The notes beneath the pieces are model-generated. The model did not search any database. It worked only from the letters and a program-made list of their open reading frames with translations, and was not told where the DNA came from. A DNA stretch of 64,000 bases from Trematomus loennbergii (lineage: Eukaryota; Chordata; Actinopteri; Perciformes; Nototheniidae). The stretch spans positions 25,263,470-25,327,469 of the forward strand of contig JAAOOA010000116.1 of NCBI GenBank assembly GCA_012861695.1, given 5' to 3'. This document shows, one piece after another, positions 10,847 to 27,214 of this stretch (position 1 is the stretch's first letter; each line of letters starts with the position of its first letter). Position numbers and translations under genes: made by a program.

Positions 10847-11619
10847 GATTCAAGTTGGTATTCCATAAACCCTGATTGTGCCAAAACCCAGGGTGGGACA
10901 ATGACATCATCACTGCAGAGCTGCCATGCTTGACGCCTTTATTTGTACTTGTGCGACATCCATATTTTCCCCATTGTAGACACTACGTCAGAACAGGAAG
11001 TCAGAGGAGGCGTGTGAAATGTTTTAAACATCTGTGAGTGGTTTCAAAGTAGGTGTAGCTCGGGTCACTTTTCTGTATGGAGCTGCCGGGCCTTTACACA
11101 CAGACATGTATGAGTTGTATACATTGTTCTGCCAGTGCCCTTGACCAAGGCACTGATGTCAGGGATGATGCTGTTCCCTGGCTAGTGAAGTGTTAGCTCC
11201 TAAACAGCCAGCATGGGTTTAATGCAGAGGATTGATTTCTCCACAGGGATTAATAGCTCAAATTTGGCTCAATTTAGAGTAATTGCTAATTTATGACTGA
11301 CCACTTGGCTGCCATTTGGTGGACAACCACAGCCGTAGCTCATGACATTATATGTAGTCTAATACTTGACTAATACATCACACATACTCAGAAAGGCTGT
11401 GCAAACACCCACAACCTCTATAAAAGAGACATGCAAAGCAGAATTGTGAGTCACTATGAAGCGTCATGGAGTGACCTCATCACAGTTTGGGTTTTCAGGG
11501 GAAGAGCCCAACCTCTGTTGACCATTTATTCAAGTAAAGTCATTTAACTATGCTGTTAAGAGGAAGTCCTTACTCAAGTAGTACAAAATAATTGACAAAA
11601 TATACTTAGACATAGCGCC
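10847..11619. other. Single-copy sequence, possible conserved non-coding DNA
   Basis: No repeat found. The stretch 11140-11330 has balanced composition, TAAT motifs and no low-complexity content, so it is a candidate for conservation testing. Confidence 0.3.
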
Positions 11620-11840
11620 AGCATCTTTTAATAATTGATTCTTCGAGAAAAAGCGCTTGATTTTCCAAGACCTTCGCCTTTTTGTGTGCAGCCACTCTGA
11701 GCACTTCTAAATGTCAGCTTTTGAGAAAAACGCCGGTGACGTCAAAATTGGAGGAAAGCTTGTTTTTGACCGTGTCTTTTCAGACGGGAACTATCATAAC
11801 AAAGACCAAAAAGCCCACTTGTTGGAGAGGATCAGCCAGT
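11620..11840. repeat. Interspersed repeat, copy 1 (pair with 29040-29290)
   Basis: The order of shared words matches 29040-29290: AATTGATTC, CGAGAAAA, TTTTTGTGCAG-type, GACGTCAA, GAAGCTTGTTT, TCAGACG and AACAAAGACCAAAAAG. The two copies are diverged and carry small insertions. Neither keeps an open frame or clear termini, so the class is unknown. Confidence 0.6.
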
Positions 11841-13039
11841 CTGTCATTCAACAATAGTGATACGTTGTTAAGATAAAGTTGTCATGGTGTGTGCCTAGCA
11901 TCTCTTTTCTGAGCACTCTGCCTTCCGACTCTACATGTTGCTTTTGGTGAGTGTCATTTATCTCCATACACAGATCGTACAATGTGTGAGAGCAGCTATC
12001 TTCCGGTGGGTGTTTATAGTGAAAAAAACAATGTAGTACGTACAAACGGATATTAAAATCCAAGGGGGCGATGCTAGTCAAAGTGGTGATATGGCCAATG
12101 AAAAAGCGCTGGGAGAGTTTTTGATGTTGGTCCAGTTTAAATAGATAAGGCTGAAGACCTCACCTCTCAGCTCACACTGTGTCTAACAACAACATTGGTC
12201 CTACGTCCTCCCTCAGACTTTTAACCATTATTTGTTCCTAGAGTTCTCTGCTTGACCTGGGTGACGGCAGCAGACACGGTTGCTGGGAGATGTGTACGTG
12301 AATGTGGAGCCTTTGTGAGGGGCAGTGCACTCTGAGAGAGCGGTCCTTTCTCCTCGTTTGTCCTGAAAGGCACCTGGTGTGCACTGAAGACATGAATGGG
12401 GCAGCTGGGTCATACTTCAAAGTGGACCCTCACTCACACACAGACAGGGCTGCATGCACAGACGCAGGCAACTCCTGAGCTAAGCACCGCTGGAATGTGA
12501 CTAAGGACTTTAACCCAAAAACTGTACCTAAGTGTCATTTACATGGTATTAAGTACAAAGGTTCGTAGAAAATATGGTGATTTTGGCTTCCTTTGAACAT
12601 TAGGAGTAGTTTTACAGATTAAGTTTACATTCATACATATATTGCACGTTATTTAATTCTAGAGCTTTGACTGGTCTTTGTTTGTTAATACAAGATGTGT
12701 TTACACATCGATGCATTACTTATAGAAGTTCAATATATACAATAATAGAACAACACTGACAAATGAATTCTGTTTTATAATAACTGTACGTTTATCACTT
12801 GGTTTTTTGCCTTTACTTATACTTCACTTGCATGTTGCAAACTTTAACTTGAAACTGCAACATGGTAATTGGCCAATCAGGCTCTTTTCAGTGTCCACCA
12901 CTCAGTTGTATCCTCTGTAAACATTTTGTATTTGCTGAAAAAAAATATGATGAGAGACGTGAGAGTTAGCCACACAGTTCTAGATACATAACGCCTACTG
13001 GACTCCTTGTTTACTACCGTCTCATAGTGACATCACTAT
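11841..13039. other. Single-copy non-coding sequence, nothing recognised
   Basis: No supported feature. Short frames at 11848-12081 and 12228-12413 have no family resemblance. Confidence 0.5.
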
Positions 13040-13317
13040 GTAACACTGGCGCTTCTATTGGCAAGCGCTTCAACACATTGTACGTGACTAAGGCTAAGGA
13101 GCAGGACATCTCAAAGTGGTTGTCCAATCACAACAGAGCTGGCAAGCTAACCAATCAGAGCAGACTGGGCTCTGGTTTCAGACAGAGGGTGAAAAGAGGT
13201 GCTGTAGCACAGGCAGTATGAGAAAAATAAAGAGCTTTTTGAACATTAAAGCATGGAGACATGTCCCAGTACAAGCCCAGAATAAAAATATGAACCTGAA
13301 ATGTAGCTTAATATGTC
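13040..13317 (-). mobile_element. TTAA-type miniature element, degraded copy
   Basis: In reverse complement this copy follows 54912-55150: the terminal AGACATATT block, the CATGTCTCCATGCTTTAA segment, AAAAAGCTCTTT, the CACCTCTTTTCACCC segment, and the CCAATCACAACAGAGC stretch at 13125-13141. Flanking TTAA has decayed. It has no coding capacity. Confidence 0.65.
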
Positions 13318-13597
13318 TTCTTTTAGAAGAGACATTGTGTTGGCATATGTTGTACCATTACTCTTACCTGCACTGCTGTTGCAAAACCCTCAGGGTCTCT
13401 TGAGATTTTCCTGCTCCTATCGTGAATATCAATGTTTTTTTTTAGCTAACATAAGGACCATTCTTCCATTTGTGCAATTGGAATACAAAAAATAAAACAG
13501 GCCTTTGAATTCAAACCACATTTAATATCATCTTTCAATAGCTTTATGGTCACACACTGGGGAGCAATTCAGATTTATGAAGGTGCAGAAGAATATG
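13318..13597. other. Short non-coding spacer
   Basis: AT-rich spacer between the miniature element and the (CA)n block; no feature seen. Confidence 0.5.
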
Positions 13598-13780
<183 letters not shown>

Positions 13781-13867
13781 AGCACTTGGCCTCTAATCTG
13801 CTCTTAATTCAGTTCAGGCCTAGGGAGACTTTAACTCAATTACACCCTGCTGCCCCACCTCCCCCCT

Positions 13868-14860
<993 letters not shown>

Positions 14861-15200
14861 ATTACTAGTCCTGTAGCGCCACAGGAGGTCAACGTCGGTA
14901 TTGATGTCAAATATCTCAACATCTGGTATAGATTGCCACAAAATGTTTGACTGACATTCAAAATCCACAGAGGATTGAGAACAACTTTGCTGATCATGCC
15001 ATCGTTAGGTCTAAATATTTTGGTCATACATAAAATAGATATTCCTTCGTTAAGTGCTTATTAGCAGAAGTTAGCATGCTAGCTTGAGATGTTTAAGCAT
15101 TTGGCTCCAAACTCCACAGTTTCTAAATAATAAAAAAGATCTGCTTTTATGGCTGTATTTTTGCAGTTGTTAGCATTAGCTTACCATTTACTGTAAATAC
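14861..15200 (+). repeat. Degenerate interspersed teleost repeat
   Basis: Recognised from remembered fish repeats by the order of phrases: TCAAATATCTCAACA, GATTGCCACAAAATG, GACATTCA, the CATGCCATCGTTAGGTCTAAATATTT segment and TTAGCATGCTAGC. No termini are visible. The class is uncertain and there is no coding content. Confidence 0.45.
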
Positions 15201-17570
15201 ATCAGCTTCACATTAAGCTGCACTTGTCTTTTCTGGCTATAAATGACAGAAATTACTTAGAGAAGTTAAAGTAATTACATTTGTCTCCAAGCAGCATTAT
15301 AATAATGTATTAATAATAAAATATTGATATGCTTTTAAATAAATAATTTCCTGAAGAACATTACTATCTTCCCTAAAATTACAAATAAATGTTCATTGTA
15401 CAGTTCATTTACTGCAAAGTTCCCTCAAGATGAATAGGATTGTTGGGAACATACTGAATGTGCTCTTCTAATATCAGAGTAGCACATGATGACAAAGGCC
15501 CTACGTAGCTGTGTACGTAACAGGATGTATGATTACAGAGCGTCAGGACTGTTTTCGGCATATGATCTATGTGACAATGATTAACATGATGATTCAGCCT
15601 CTATGGAGATAGACATATGACTGTCATGTGTATTGCTTACGCAGGTCTTAGCTAATCTGAACTAAACATTGAATACTGCTTTGAACCGGTAGTCTCCATC
15701 TTGTTTACTGTAACTCCCTCTCTTGTATATCAGCATGTGAACTAGTTTTACCACGCAGCTCTGTGTGTGATGACTACTTCCATTCTTGCAAGGATAATAA
15801 ATACATGTATCTGATATTGAAGACCAAGCCGGTGACGAGTGATATTTTTCCTAAGAAGGATATTATTATAAAATAACTTGAGTTTCAGTATGAGCAAATG
15901 ACAGATTGAGCTTTTACCGAACAAGAGGGTTGTAATGAAAGACACATATTTGCATCATGGGAATGATAGGATTGGGTTAAAACGTAATAGAGAATACAAG
16001 TCAGGATATCTCCACCTCTACTGCTTCAATTTACAGTTACACTATTTCAAGGAAGTGCAATGTTAAATCCCCTATAGCCCTTGCAGGCTATAATTTAATT
16101 TCACAAGTACTTAAGCAGGCCTATATAAACCTGGCCAGTCTGTGCTGTTTTATACCAGGGGAAGACAAAGTAATGAGTGTATCTCTGTAGTTGGACAGAG
16201 CACTTATCCTCTGTGTTTTAGAGAAAGAGTTTATTTTCATGATCTATCGCAGTGTGGTAGATATCCCTCCGGGCTAAAAGGCTAAATCTCTGGAGCAACC
16301 TACCCAGTGCTTCATGATAATAATTTGTTGCAAAATCTATTGCTCTCTGCAGCTTTGCGTTATGCATTACATTGTGTTAATCCATGCATTAGTGAGGGGT
16401 TTCACACTGCTAGATAAAGGTGTTGCAAGTATATGTTAATGTCTCTTTGTATCTAAACCAAACACTTCTTTACCGTTGCCTGCCCATGTGTTTCTTACAC
16501 AGCTTCCAGCTACAGGTCCTTATTCCCAGTGTATATCAGTCGGCAGGATGACAAACGCAGAGGTGTTGCACGGGGCCAGACTGTGTGTCCATGTTACCAC
16601 CTCTCAGCAAGAAGATTTATCCTCTAAATCAAGCATTTGTTTATTTATTTATACCTGTACTCTGTGTGATTTGCTCCAAGGCCTTCGCTAACGCTTTAGC
16701 GGCAGTGCTAAAGAAGACGAATGGGAGTAATTAGCATCACCTGGAGCTCTGCCACTGTCTCCACGGTTACCAGTGAATTATCCCCACCATGTACAGCCAA
16801 CCTCCATATCTCTCACCTTCTCTTCTTCCATATTCTTTACACACACTTTTTCTTCACCTTTTTTTTTTTTATAAATACAGGGTAAATCTTATGCCAGTTT
16901 AGCCAAACAACTGGGAAATGTAAACACCTTAAACAGGTTTTTATTTACTGGCATGTGGAAAAGTTTGTAAGAAGGTTTCTCTTATGTTGTCTTTAGTTTG
17001 TTTTGTTAAATGGCTAGTGTGCCCTCATTGTTTTGATTTATTAAACAACATCTGACATGGTGGCTGAATGTTGAGTGAGACACACACATGCCTTGCATAA
17101 ACCTTTGTTACAGTAGAATCAAAATGGTAATAGACAATCCTGCAAAACCAAAATTGAATCATTCCTTCCTAAAATTGCGGTGCATATGGCATGGTTAAAC
17201 CAACAATATGTATTTTTCCCGCATCTAGTAGCTCTCAATCAAAACAGTTTACTTGTATCAATATGGAAGTTGTTGTTTCCACAACTCTTGCCATCTTTAC
17301 TGCCAGCTTCTCCGGTTCAGGACTGATCAAATCCAGTAAAAACACCCAAAAAAGTTATATGAGTTAAAATGAGTAAAATAATTGACTTAAAGAGCAGTGC
17401 TGTGCAGCGACAAAGGGTGATGGCTTACAGTAGAATTTAGCTTACTAAAGCTCAGTTCTCCGTTTGTCTTTGCCAGTTTCTCCTCCTTCTTCTCCTCATT
17501 CTTATTTTGTTATCTCCATCTTCTTGTCACTCATATCTGCTGCTCGCTTCAGGTCATTGCGGCACACTCC
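15201..17570. other. Single-copy non-coding sequence, nothing recognised
   Basis: About 2.4 kb of AT-rich sequence without tandem repeats, inverted termini or a convincing open frame. Confidence 0.5.
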
Positions 17571-18714
17571 AACACACAGCGACACACAGCGACACACAGC
17601 AACGTACAGCAACACACAGCAACACACAGCAACACGCACAGCGACACACAGCGACACACAGCGACACACAGCGACACACAGCGACACACAGCAACGTACA
17701 GCAACATACAGCAACACACAGCAACACGCACAGCAACACACAGCGACACACAGCGACACACAGCGACACACAGCGACACACAGCAACGTACAGCAACATA
17801 CAGCAACACGCAGCAACACGCAGCAACACACAGCGACACACAGCGACACACAGCAACGTACAGCGACGTACAGCGACACACAGCGACACACAGCGACACA
17901 CAGCAACACGCACAGCGACACACAGCGACACACAACGACACACAGCAACACACAGCAACGTACAGCAACACACAGCAACACACAGCAACACACAGCGACA
18001 CACAGCGACACACAGCGACACACAGCGACACACAGCGACACACAGCAACGTACAGCAACACACAGCAACACACAGCGACACACAGCAACACGCACAGCAA
18101 CACACAGCGACACACAGCGACACACAGCAACACACAGCAACGTACAGCAACACACAGCAACACACAGCAACACACAGCAACACACAGCGACACACAGCAA
18201 CACACAGCAACGTACAGCAACACACAGCAACACACAGCAACACACAGCGACACACAGCGACACACAGCAACACACAGCAACACACAGAAACGTACAGCAA
18301 CACACAGCAACACGCACAGCGACACACAGCGACACACAGCGACACACAGCGACACACAGCAACACACAGCAACATACAGCAACACGCACAGCGACACACA
18401 GCGACACACAGCGACACACAGCGACACACAGCGACACACAGCAACGTACAGCAACATACAGCAACACGCACAGCGACACACAGCGACGCACAGCGACGCA
18501 CAGCGACGCACAGCGACGCACAGCGACGCACAGCGACGCACAGCGACGCACAGCAACGCACAGCAACGCACAGCAACGTACAGCAACACACAGCAACACG
18601 CACAGCAACACACAGCAACACACAGCAACACACAGAACACACAGCAACACGCACAGCGACACACAGCGACACACAGCGACACACAGCGACACACAGCAAC
18701 ACACAGCAACACAC
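17571..18714. repeat. 1.14-kb minisatellite of 10-bp units (ACAGCRACAC)
   Basis: Head-to-tail 10-bp units ACAGCAACAC and ACAGCGACAC, with variants carrying GTA or ATA (AACGTACAGC) and 12-bp units that add GC. Higher-order blocks recur, for example a GTA-ATA-GCAC series near 17690-17735 and 18440-18480, and a run of ACAGCGACGC units at 18476-18560. Because the period is 10 bp, three units give ten codons and five reading frames stay open for 386-449 codons; these are not genes. Confidence 0.97.
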
Positions 18715-20194
18715 TCTAAAAACGGTGGTTTGTGTTGTGGTGAAGATGAGGTAGAGCTAGGAGAAGGTTACAGGGTAAAGATGGAGAGATCGAAAGGTCA
18801 GAGAAGAGATTAAGTAAACAGGAGGGAATGAAAAGAAAGAAGAGCGGATGGCGAGTTTATTTTTTGCTGGCTTGGCAGACTGGATCCAGCTGAATCCAGG
18901 AAAGGAAAGTGGGACTTGGAGGCAAAAAGAACAGCAGTCGGGCATTAAAACTACAATCTGATTTGCTGCCAGTCTGTTTTCCTTTCCATCTTTCTACTCA
19001 CTCTTCACATTCTCTTGTAATGGCCTCTGTGGTTCTGGCTCCGCTGTGAGGTGAGTCAGTGGACGGGGTGTAGGAGCGAAGTGCCAGGAGAGGCCAATCT
19101 CACAGCTTCACATCCAAAACCACTGTTTCACCAGCTAAGAAAGCACTTTTCATAAATGTAGGATCACAGTTACATCTATGAGCGATCAGGCAATGAGAGA
19201 TGAGCGAGATCCAGGAACCCCAAATCGTTTCCTTACTCCCATTAAAACCTTCAAATTAGATTAAGAAAAGACAGAAAAAGGGAGGCAGAGGGAAAATGAT
19301 GATGGGAGCTCCAGCGTTTCTTGATTTGGGGCAGAAAATCCTATTTCATGGTGGTGTGGGATTCCGTTCCAAAAAAACGTTTTATCAGCTCCCTCATCTG
19401 ACTTGCTGAGGGATTTTATTCTAATCTATTTCTTACTCTCCAGCTCACCCTCTCCTCCAGCGGTTCAGCAAAGAGCTGAGAGCAAAGACAATTCACCATT
19501 TCCAGGCATTTGTTTTTAATTTGCAGTCATTGAAGGCTTGCCATCGTGACTGCGCGGGCTGATTGTATTACCAGGAGATACAGAGTAATTGAGGAGATTA
19601 AAACCTCCCCCTGCTCTCATTCGATATTCTTGCAGAAACCGAGGAATGTCCATTAGGCCCCTTGAATGTTGATTAGAGAAACAAATCTGATGTCCAGATA
19701 GCTGATGATAGGCGAAGTGGATTTTCTTGTAGAGAGCTGCGGGTAAGTGTTTCACGATGTCGCGCGTTTAAAAAAGAAAAGGGAAAGAAATGGGGATTCA
19801 TTTTTGGATGACATGATTATAACGTCATGTGGAGCCATCAGATTTCTGGAAGAGCATCAGAGGAGGGACGGTCACGGCTGTAAGACGGAGGGGAAGTAAC
19901 AGTTAGGTCTGATGTATATGGTTAGGTCAGAGGCTAAAAGACGAGGGGAAACATTTGTACAGCCCCTATATATTTAAGTTAGACATCTGGTGAATGGCAG
20001 GTTGTCTGCACGTCCCTAACAAAGTCTTCACGTGTCTTTAAATTTGATTAACCGAATTCTAGGCCTCAGAACTCTTTGGATACACCTGTTGAAGAGGACA
20101 TGCATGTTTTTCCGATCATGTGTGACTGTTGCACAAAAAAAGGCAGTAACACATGTATTTAGGCTGCAATCATACAAGTATAAATGGGAAGATG
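18715..20194. other. Single-copy sequence, possible conserved non-coding DNA
   Basis: No repeat signature. The stretch 19500-19760 is complex, with TAATTGAGG and GATTAAAAC-type words, and resembles conserved non-coding DNA in texture. No coding frame is supported. Confidence 0.3.
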
Positions 20195-20758
20195 GTGTAG
20201 AGCAGCGGTTCCCAACCTTTTTCAACTCAGGGCCCACTTAAGAATCAAAAACAATTTTGCGGCCCACATTCAACCATAAACAATACGGAGGCTAAATAAA
20301 GTTCTGATTGGTCAATTCAGAACATGTGACACGTTGTAAATCCAGTAGAACAGACCGCTGTCAAGGACTGTAATGACCGATGCTAAGGAGGATCAAGAAA
20401 GAGAAAGGAAAGGGGGTTCAAATAAAAAAAAAAATTGTAATAATTAAAATGTTTCCACACAAATCTAAATGTTTTGCAAAGTATTTGGCGACAAATATTG
20501 AATTTACATTTACACCCTTTAATATTTTATTCGGGCTTTTAGCTGAAGACGCACACGGTTAATAAATACAACTATTCTTCTGGCTATAATACATATTTTT
20601 AAAAGTCAATCAAGGAGTAATCTTAATTTAAGGTGTTTGAAGAGTAGATACAAAATACAATTTATTTGGAAAAAATGATTGCCATAAAAAAATGTAAGGG
20701 TAGCTTACAACACGCCATGAAATGGGAAATAATTAGCTCTAACGAAGAGTGGGATTAA

Positions 20759-22847
20759 CCTATTAAGCCCGGCAGCCCTCGTCCGCTTTTTTTTCTTCAC
20801 GAAACTGTGTCTCAGAGCTTCTTAACATTTAACAACCTATTAATGTGTCATACCCACTTAACGGGAAGAAACTCAGCTAACTGATGATACGAACCATTTT
20901 ACCGAAACAAAACACAAGTCTCACAAGAAGCATCTAAAAAAATGCTAACGCACTTAGCACAGAACTCACGGTAGAAATACTTTATTACTTATCGGATCTG
21001 CACAAACAAGATATCAGCTAGCTGAGATTCCACAGATTCTAGAGGTATAAGTATCATCACTGTGTGACCAAAACTCGCGGCAGCTCAGGCAAACCCAGAC
21101 AACACACGACGTAGCTTTACAGAGCAAAAACGGCAAATAGTCTTACCTTCAGTGGCGACTCGTCATTAGGGGCAGGTGCACAGCCCCACCTAGTATCAGC
21201 AGAAAGTAATGCAAATAATAATTCACAAAATATGCAAAATAAATATATGTTACAATATATTTTAAGATCATGTTTAGTCATCTGATTCGTCTGTACATTG
21301 CTGTTTTAGTCTGCGTTCTTCTAATTAGTGTCTACAGTGTGCATATTGAGCCATGTTGAGCGATGTGGGGCAAGCCCCTCTCTCTGCTGTTAAAATGAAT
21401 GGGTGGTGTAAAAACTACACTGCGCATGGTCAGAGTCTTTTTGTATTCAATGTGTGCGGCAAAAAATTATCACCATTGGGCAAGGTGCTGGCATACCTAC
21501 CAAACGTCATCTCACAATTCAGAGAGCTGATTGGCTGTAAGTATGTGTGCCGCGAAAAGTGTAGTTGTTTGAAGAGGAGACAAGAGAGAGCAGCGTATAG
21601 CGATTAAAATCAATAAAACGGAAAGAAAATGAATGAAGTTGACCATCTACTGCAGCTTTGGTAAGTTCATTTTATGTCATATCTTTTGTTGATCTTCTGT
21701 GATTTGCCTATAGGCTATTGCTCTGCTGGATCGATTGATATTGTGACCTCGGTGATGAGTGTCACAATATCCCCCCCCCCCCTCTCTCTCTCTCTATCGG
21801 AACCATGGATAGCCTACAGCTATTTGTTTACATGTTTAAAAAAGTACCAGAAGCTTATATATACACATCTAAGTTGTTCGTGCCCCACCACTTTTGTACA
21901 TATAAAAACGCCACTGCTTACCTTTGCTGAAGGTTAATCCAATGTGTCTGTGTCACTTTGAAATGATTACTGATAATCCATCATCATATTTATGTCAATA
22001 ACGGAGTTTTCATATATAGCTGCTATGATGGCTACGAGAGTGTATGACAGCTTCCGGTTTTGGGCATTCTGGCTACGCATCAGTCATTCACCAATGGGTA
22101 ATGTTTAGATAGATTTAGGTACGTCCCCTCGTTTCTATTGGCTCTAACAGTTCAAAAGAGGTGTCAATCATCAAAATCGACCGATGGGTTCCAGAGATAT
22201 GGAAAATGCACCCAAATGACCCCAGAAGTGGGTTTCTTTTTCTAAATCTCTCTAAAAAGGTCAAATGTCACTTGTTTTGCATCAATCTTGATAGAGGGTA
22301 CTTGTTATAGTTTGGATTCCTAAAGCTTTTAGTCTACTATCCCATCATTCAAGGGTGGTTTTCACTATAAGTAATGTTTGTTTTTTTTGGACGGACACTA
22401 TAATTTACATTTCTTTACTATGTTCAATCTGAATTGACTTTAAAAAAAAAAAATTCTATATTGATTCTGACTTTTCTACATCCACATCACAGCTTTATCA
22501 TCATCGCTTCCGCCTCTTGAGAGACTGTTGCTTGGGAATGTCTTCCACAAGCAACACAGGCTGATAGCTCCAGTACCGCACGAAACATGTTTTCGATGGA
22601 CGAGAGTGAAAATGGAACGCACACGCTATTTGTTGTTTGTTTATATCACGCGGTCTGTTCTTCTTCTCTGTCTTCCGGTTCTTGCCTATTTGAATGACGA
22701 ATACACACTACCGCCGCCTGCTGGTAAGGCTGAAGTCTTTGCAGTGTGTTCCAGTGCGACACATGGCCAAGACGCAGGAGAACACGGCGACGCAACAGTC
22801 GGCGTCGGCGAGTTCTCTGGTGACTGGTGTGTCAGGGCCTTAACAGG
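20759..22847. mobile_element. TTAA-flanked element inside the outer hAT
   Basis: Flanked by TTAA at 20755-20758 and 22848-22851. The left end reads CCTATTAAGCCCGG and the right end in reverse complement reads CCTGTTAAGGCCCTG. CC-starting ends and TTAA fit a piggyBac-like element, but the inverted repeat is short. It contains a hAT insertion at 21150-21916. The open frame 22528-22851 shows no known domain. Confidence 0.55.
21150..21916 (+). mobile_element. hAT element, third layer of the nest
   Basis: Starts CAGTGGCGACTCGTC and ends ACGCCACTG, with a perfect 8-bp duplication CTTACCTT at 21142-21149 and 21917-21924. At 767 bp it is non-autonomous. Near 21629 an ATG opens a short peptide (MNEVDHLLQLW) followed by GTAAG, which may be the first coding exon and splice donor of a deleted transposase; this is inference. 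Its left end resembles that of 26818-28416. Confidence 0.85.
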
Positions 22848-22853
22848 TTAAAG

Positions 22854-24604
<1,751 letters not shown>

Positions 24605-24902
24605 GGTTAAAGGAACAATAAATATGCTTGCCATGTTGTGTTTTTGGTGGTTTTTGGTTGTCAACCTATTTTTGTTTGTGAAATGTTGAAGTGATCCTAC
24701 TGACTGTATCTTTATTTCTTCTGTTTTTGTTTTGTTTTTGTCTGAGATGGGAAAGTCATCTCCTATATGTTATTGTTATGTCCATGTTTGTGTCTTTAGC
24801 CTGTACAAAATACAAAAATAAAATATTTGGCGGCCCACTTGCAATGCCTTCACGGACCACTAGGGGGCCGCGGCCCACAGGTTGGGAACCGCTGGTGTAG
24901 AT

Positions 24903-26639
24903 TTTAACAATAAAAAATGTATATTGGTCTTTTTTTGTAAGAATGGTTTCACCTCATAATGTGTAGACTTAATGCCACAAAAGATAAAAAGCTATAAGCT
25001 AACTGTTACAATAATAGTAACAAACCCCTAGCTAGTGGTGACAGTGATGAGATTTAGATGTACACAGTTTAAGATTACTAGTTCTCCAAATAAATAAGGA
25101 GTGCTACAGATATCGCAGGAAATTTGTGTTGCGAATTATGTCCTTTTTCTTAATGATGGACCATATCAGGAAGTACTCATGAATGTATTGATCGTTTAAT
25201 CGTGGCAGGAGTAAAGATACAGACAGCAGAAAGAAATGTGAGAAGATCAACTGGAATAATTTGCCATGATGCAAAATAAGTAAAAACTGAAACGCGTTGA
25301 AACTTTACAACTCAAACTTTCCTGTAATGTGTTCTATAGGTTTTAGTGCATGTAAATGGTCTTCAAAGGCTAAAATCCCTGTGTTTATCATGGCTTATTA
25401 AGCTAATATAATTAGTCAAATGTCCTTCAAAACAGGGATATCAGTAGATAGCAACCCATCCCCTCTTTATTATTAATAAGCAGTAGTACCTTTAATAAAT
25501 TGTTAACAACAAAAGTATCACTATCACATAGCACCTTCTGTGGGAACTTGACACCAGTATACGTAGATAATAAAAGACAACGTAGTAAAACAATATACTG
25601 TATATATAAAGAGTAAAACACGTTTATAATAAAAATGTATATATCTTTAGAGGTGATGTTATAGTTACCGACAAATACTGCACAGTACAGTGTCCTTTCT
25701 CCTATGACCTGGTTATCAGACTAACATGCACACCCCAATGAGAAACAGGCTTATATATACCAAGCAAGATGCATGCTCACACAAACTCAATAATAGAAGC
25801 CTATAAAATGCCACTGTCCTCCTCCGTCCTCTGCCTGTCCTGTAAACGCTGCATGACCTTTGACCCTGACTTTGGAGGTTCATCCCGGCCAATAATCCTC
25901 TCAGTCTCGCTCTGAGCTCGTTCTCTCATGCCTGGTCATGCACACAAGCTCCAGCCAACTGACACTCTTGCCAATACTCAGCCCTTTTGCTCCGTCCTTA
26001 TTGAATCTGAATTCTCTCCCTCTGCCATCTGCTTGCTGGATATTATGTGAAGCAGACTTATATTACACTTTTTACTGTTGTATAAAGCATGAAATGTAAT
26101 TAATGTCAATTTCAACACAATTTCGAACTGGCTAAAACCTTGCATTTTCCTTTGATTTCAGTTCTTCTCAAACATCTGCCTGATCGTGTTATTTATTCCT
26201 CACACACTTTTCCTGCCTCCTAAAATTCAAGCCTTTGCGTCAGAGCCTCTGTTCTAGTTCCAGGCTAGGATAAGCTCTAATGCTCGGTCTCGGCCTCCAT
26301 TAACACCCCACACTCCTCCTCACTGCACCCCAACCCTTCTCAAGGTTAATCATGATGCGTTTTCCTGTTTCAGGAACGGAGAGTGAGCTATAAAGGGAAG
26401 CACACTAGAGAGGTAAAGAAGGGAAGCTCGTGAAAAGATTTGGAAAATAAAGTTCAGACCGAAAAAGAAGGTAATAAGTGTGAGAAGAGAGGAGTCAGGG
26501 AGAGATACTTCTGATGCTCTCTGAATATATGATTGTATTTCCACAAGTCATCCTCAGAGATCAATAATGAAGAATTCTCCATCTGAACCATACACACTGA
26601 TGGACAGGCCCAGAAATGTGACCACTGTGGCCCTGGCAA
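24903..26639. other. Mostly single-copy non-coding sequence with one repeat fragment
   Basis: A fragment at 25323-25385 (GTGTTCTATAGGTTTTAGTG and following) matches the interior of the miniature element 2087-2291. The rest shows nothing recognisable. Confidence 0.5.

Positions 26640-26712
<73 letters not shown>
26640..26712. repeat. (CA)n microsatellite
   Basis: Pure CA tract of about 72 bp. Confidence 0.97.
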
Positions 26713-26713
<1 letters not shown>

Positions 26714-27214
26714 ACTAAAACTTATGTGTCAGTCCGTGACGTAAGTAGGCCAAAAAATATATTTTCACATTTGACTGTAAATCTGTGGATATTAAATATT
26801 TTGTTAAATCCAGTGAGCAGTGGCGAGCCGTCAGGGCCCTCTATATATGCTTTTTTTGTTATATTTTCATTAGTTTTACCAAAATAACTTGATTTAATTG
26901 TATTTAAAATAAAATTTCCAAAGAAATAAATCCTTCGAATCTGCCTGTTCAGTTTCTGTTGGAATGTGAAGGGTTAAATTAAAGAAGCTCGTCTCTGCGT
27001 TACTGTGAAGAGAGGAGCTGATTGGTGGTCCAGCTATGAATCCAGCTATGAGGGGCCGCTATAGTAACTCAACGAGAGAGTAATGTCAAATGACAGTACA
27101 ATTGACCAATCATATCTTCCCTCTAAATGGGTGGGCTTTATTTTCGCGGATTTTATGACAAGTTCTGCCCGCTGTGAAGTTTATGCATGTGTGTGGTATG
27201 TGAGTGGTGCAGTG

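Noticed and set aside
17464..18813. A 449-codon open frame and long minus-strand frames
   Set aside because: They read through 10-bp tandem units and are open in five phases at once; the peptide is only the repeat translated.
22528..22851. A coding exon in the nested TTAA element
   Set aside because: The frame ends at the element boundary and the peptide has no recognisable domain.
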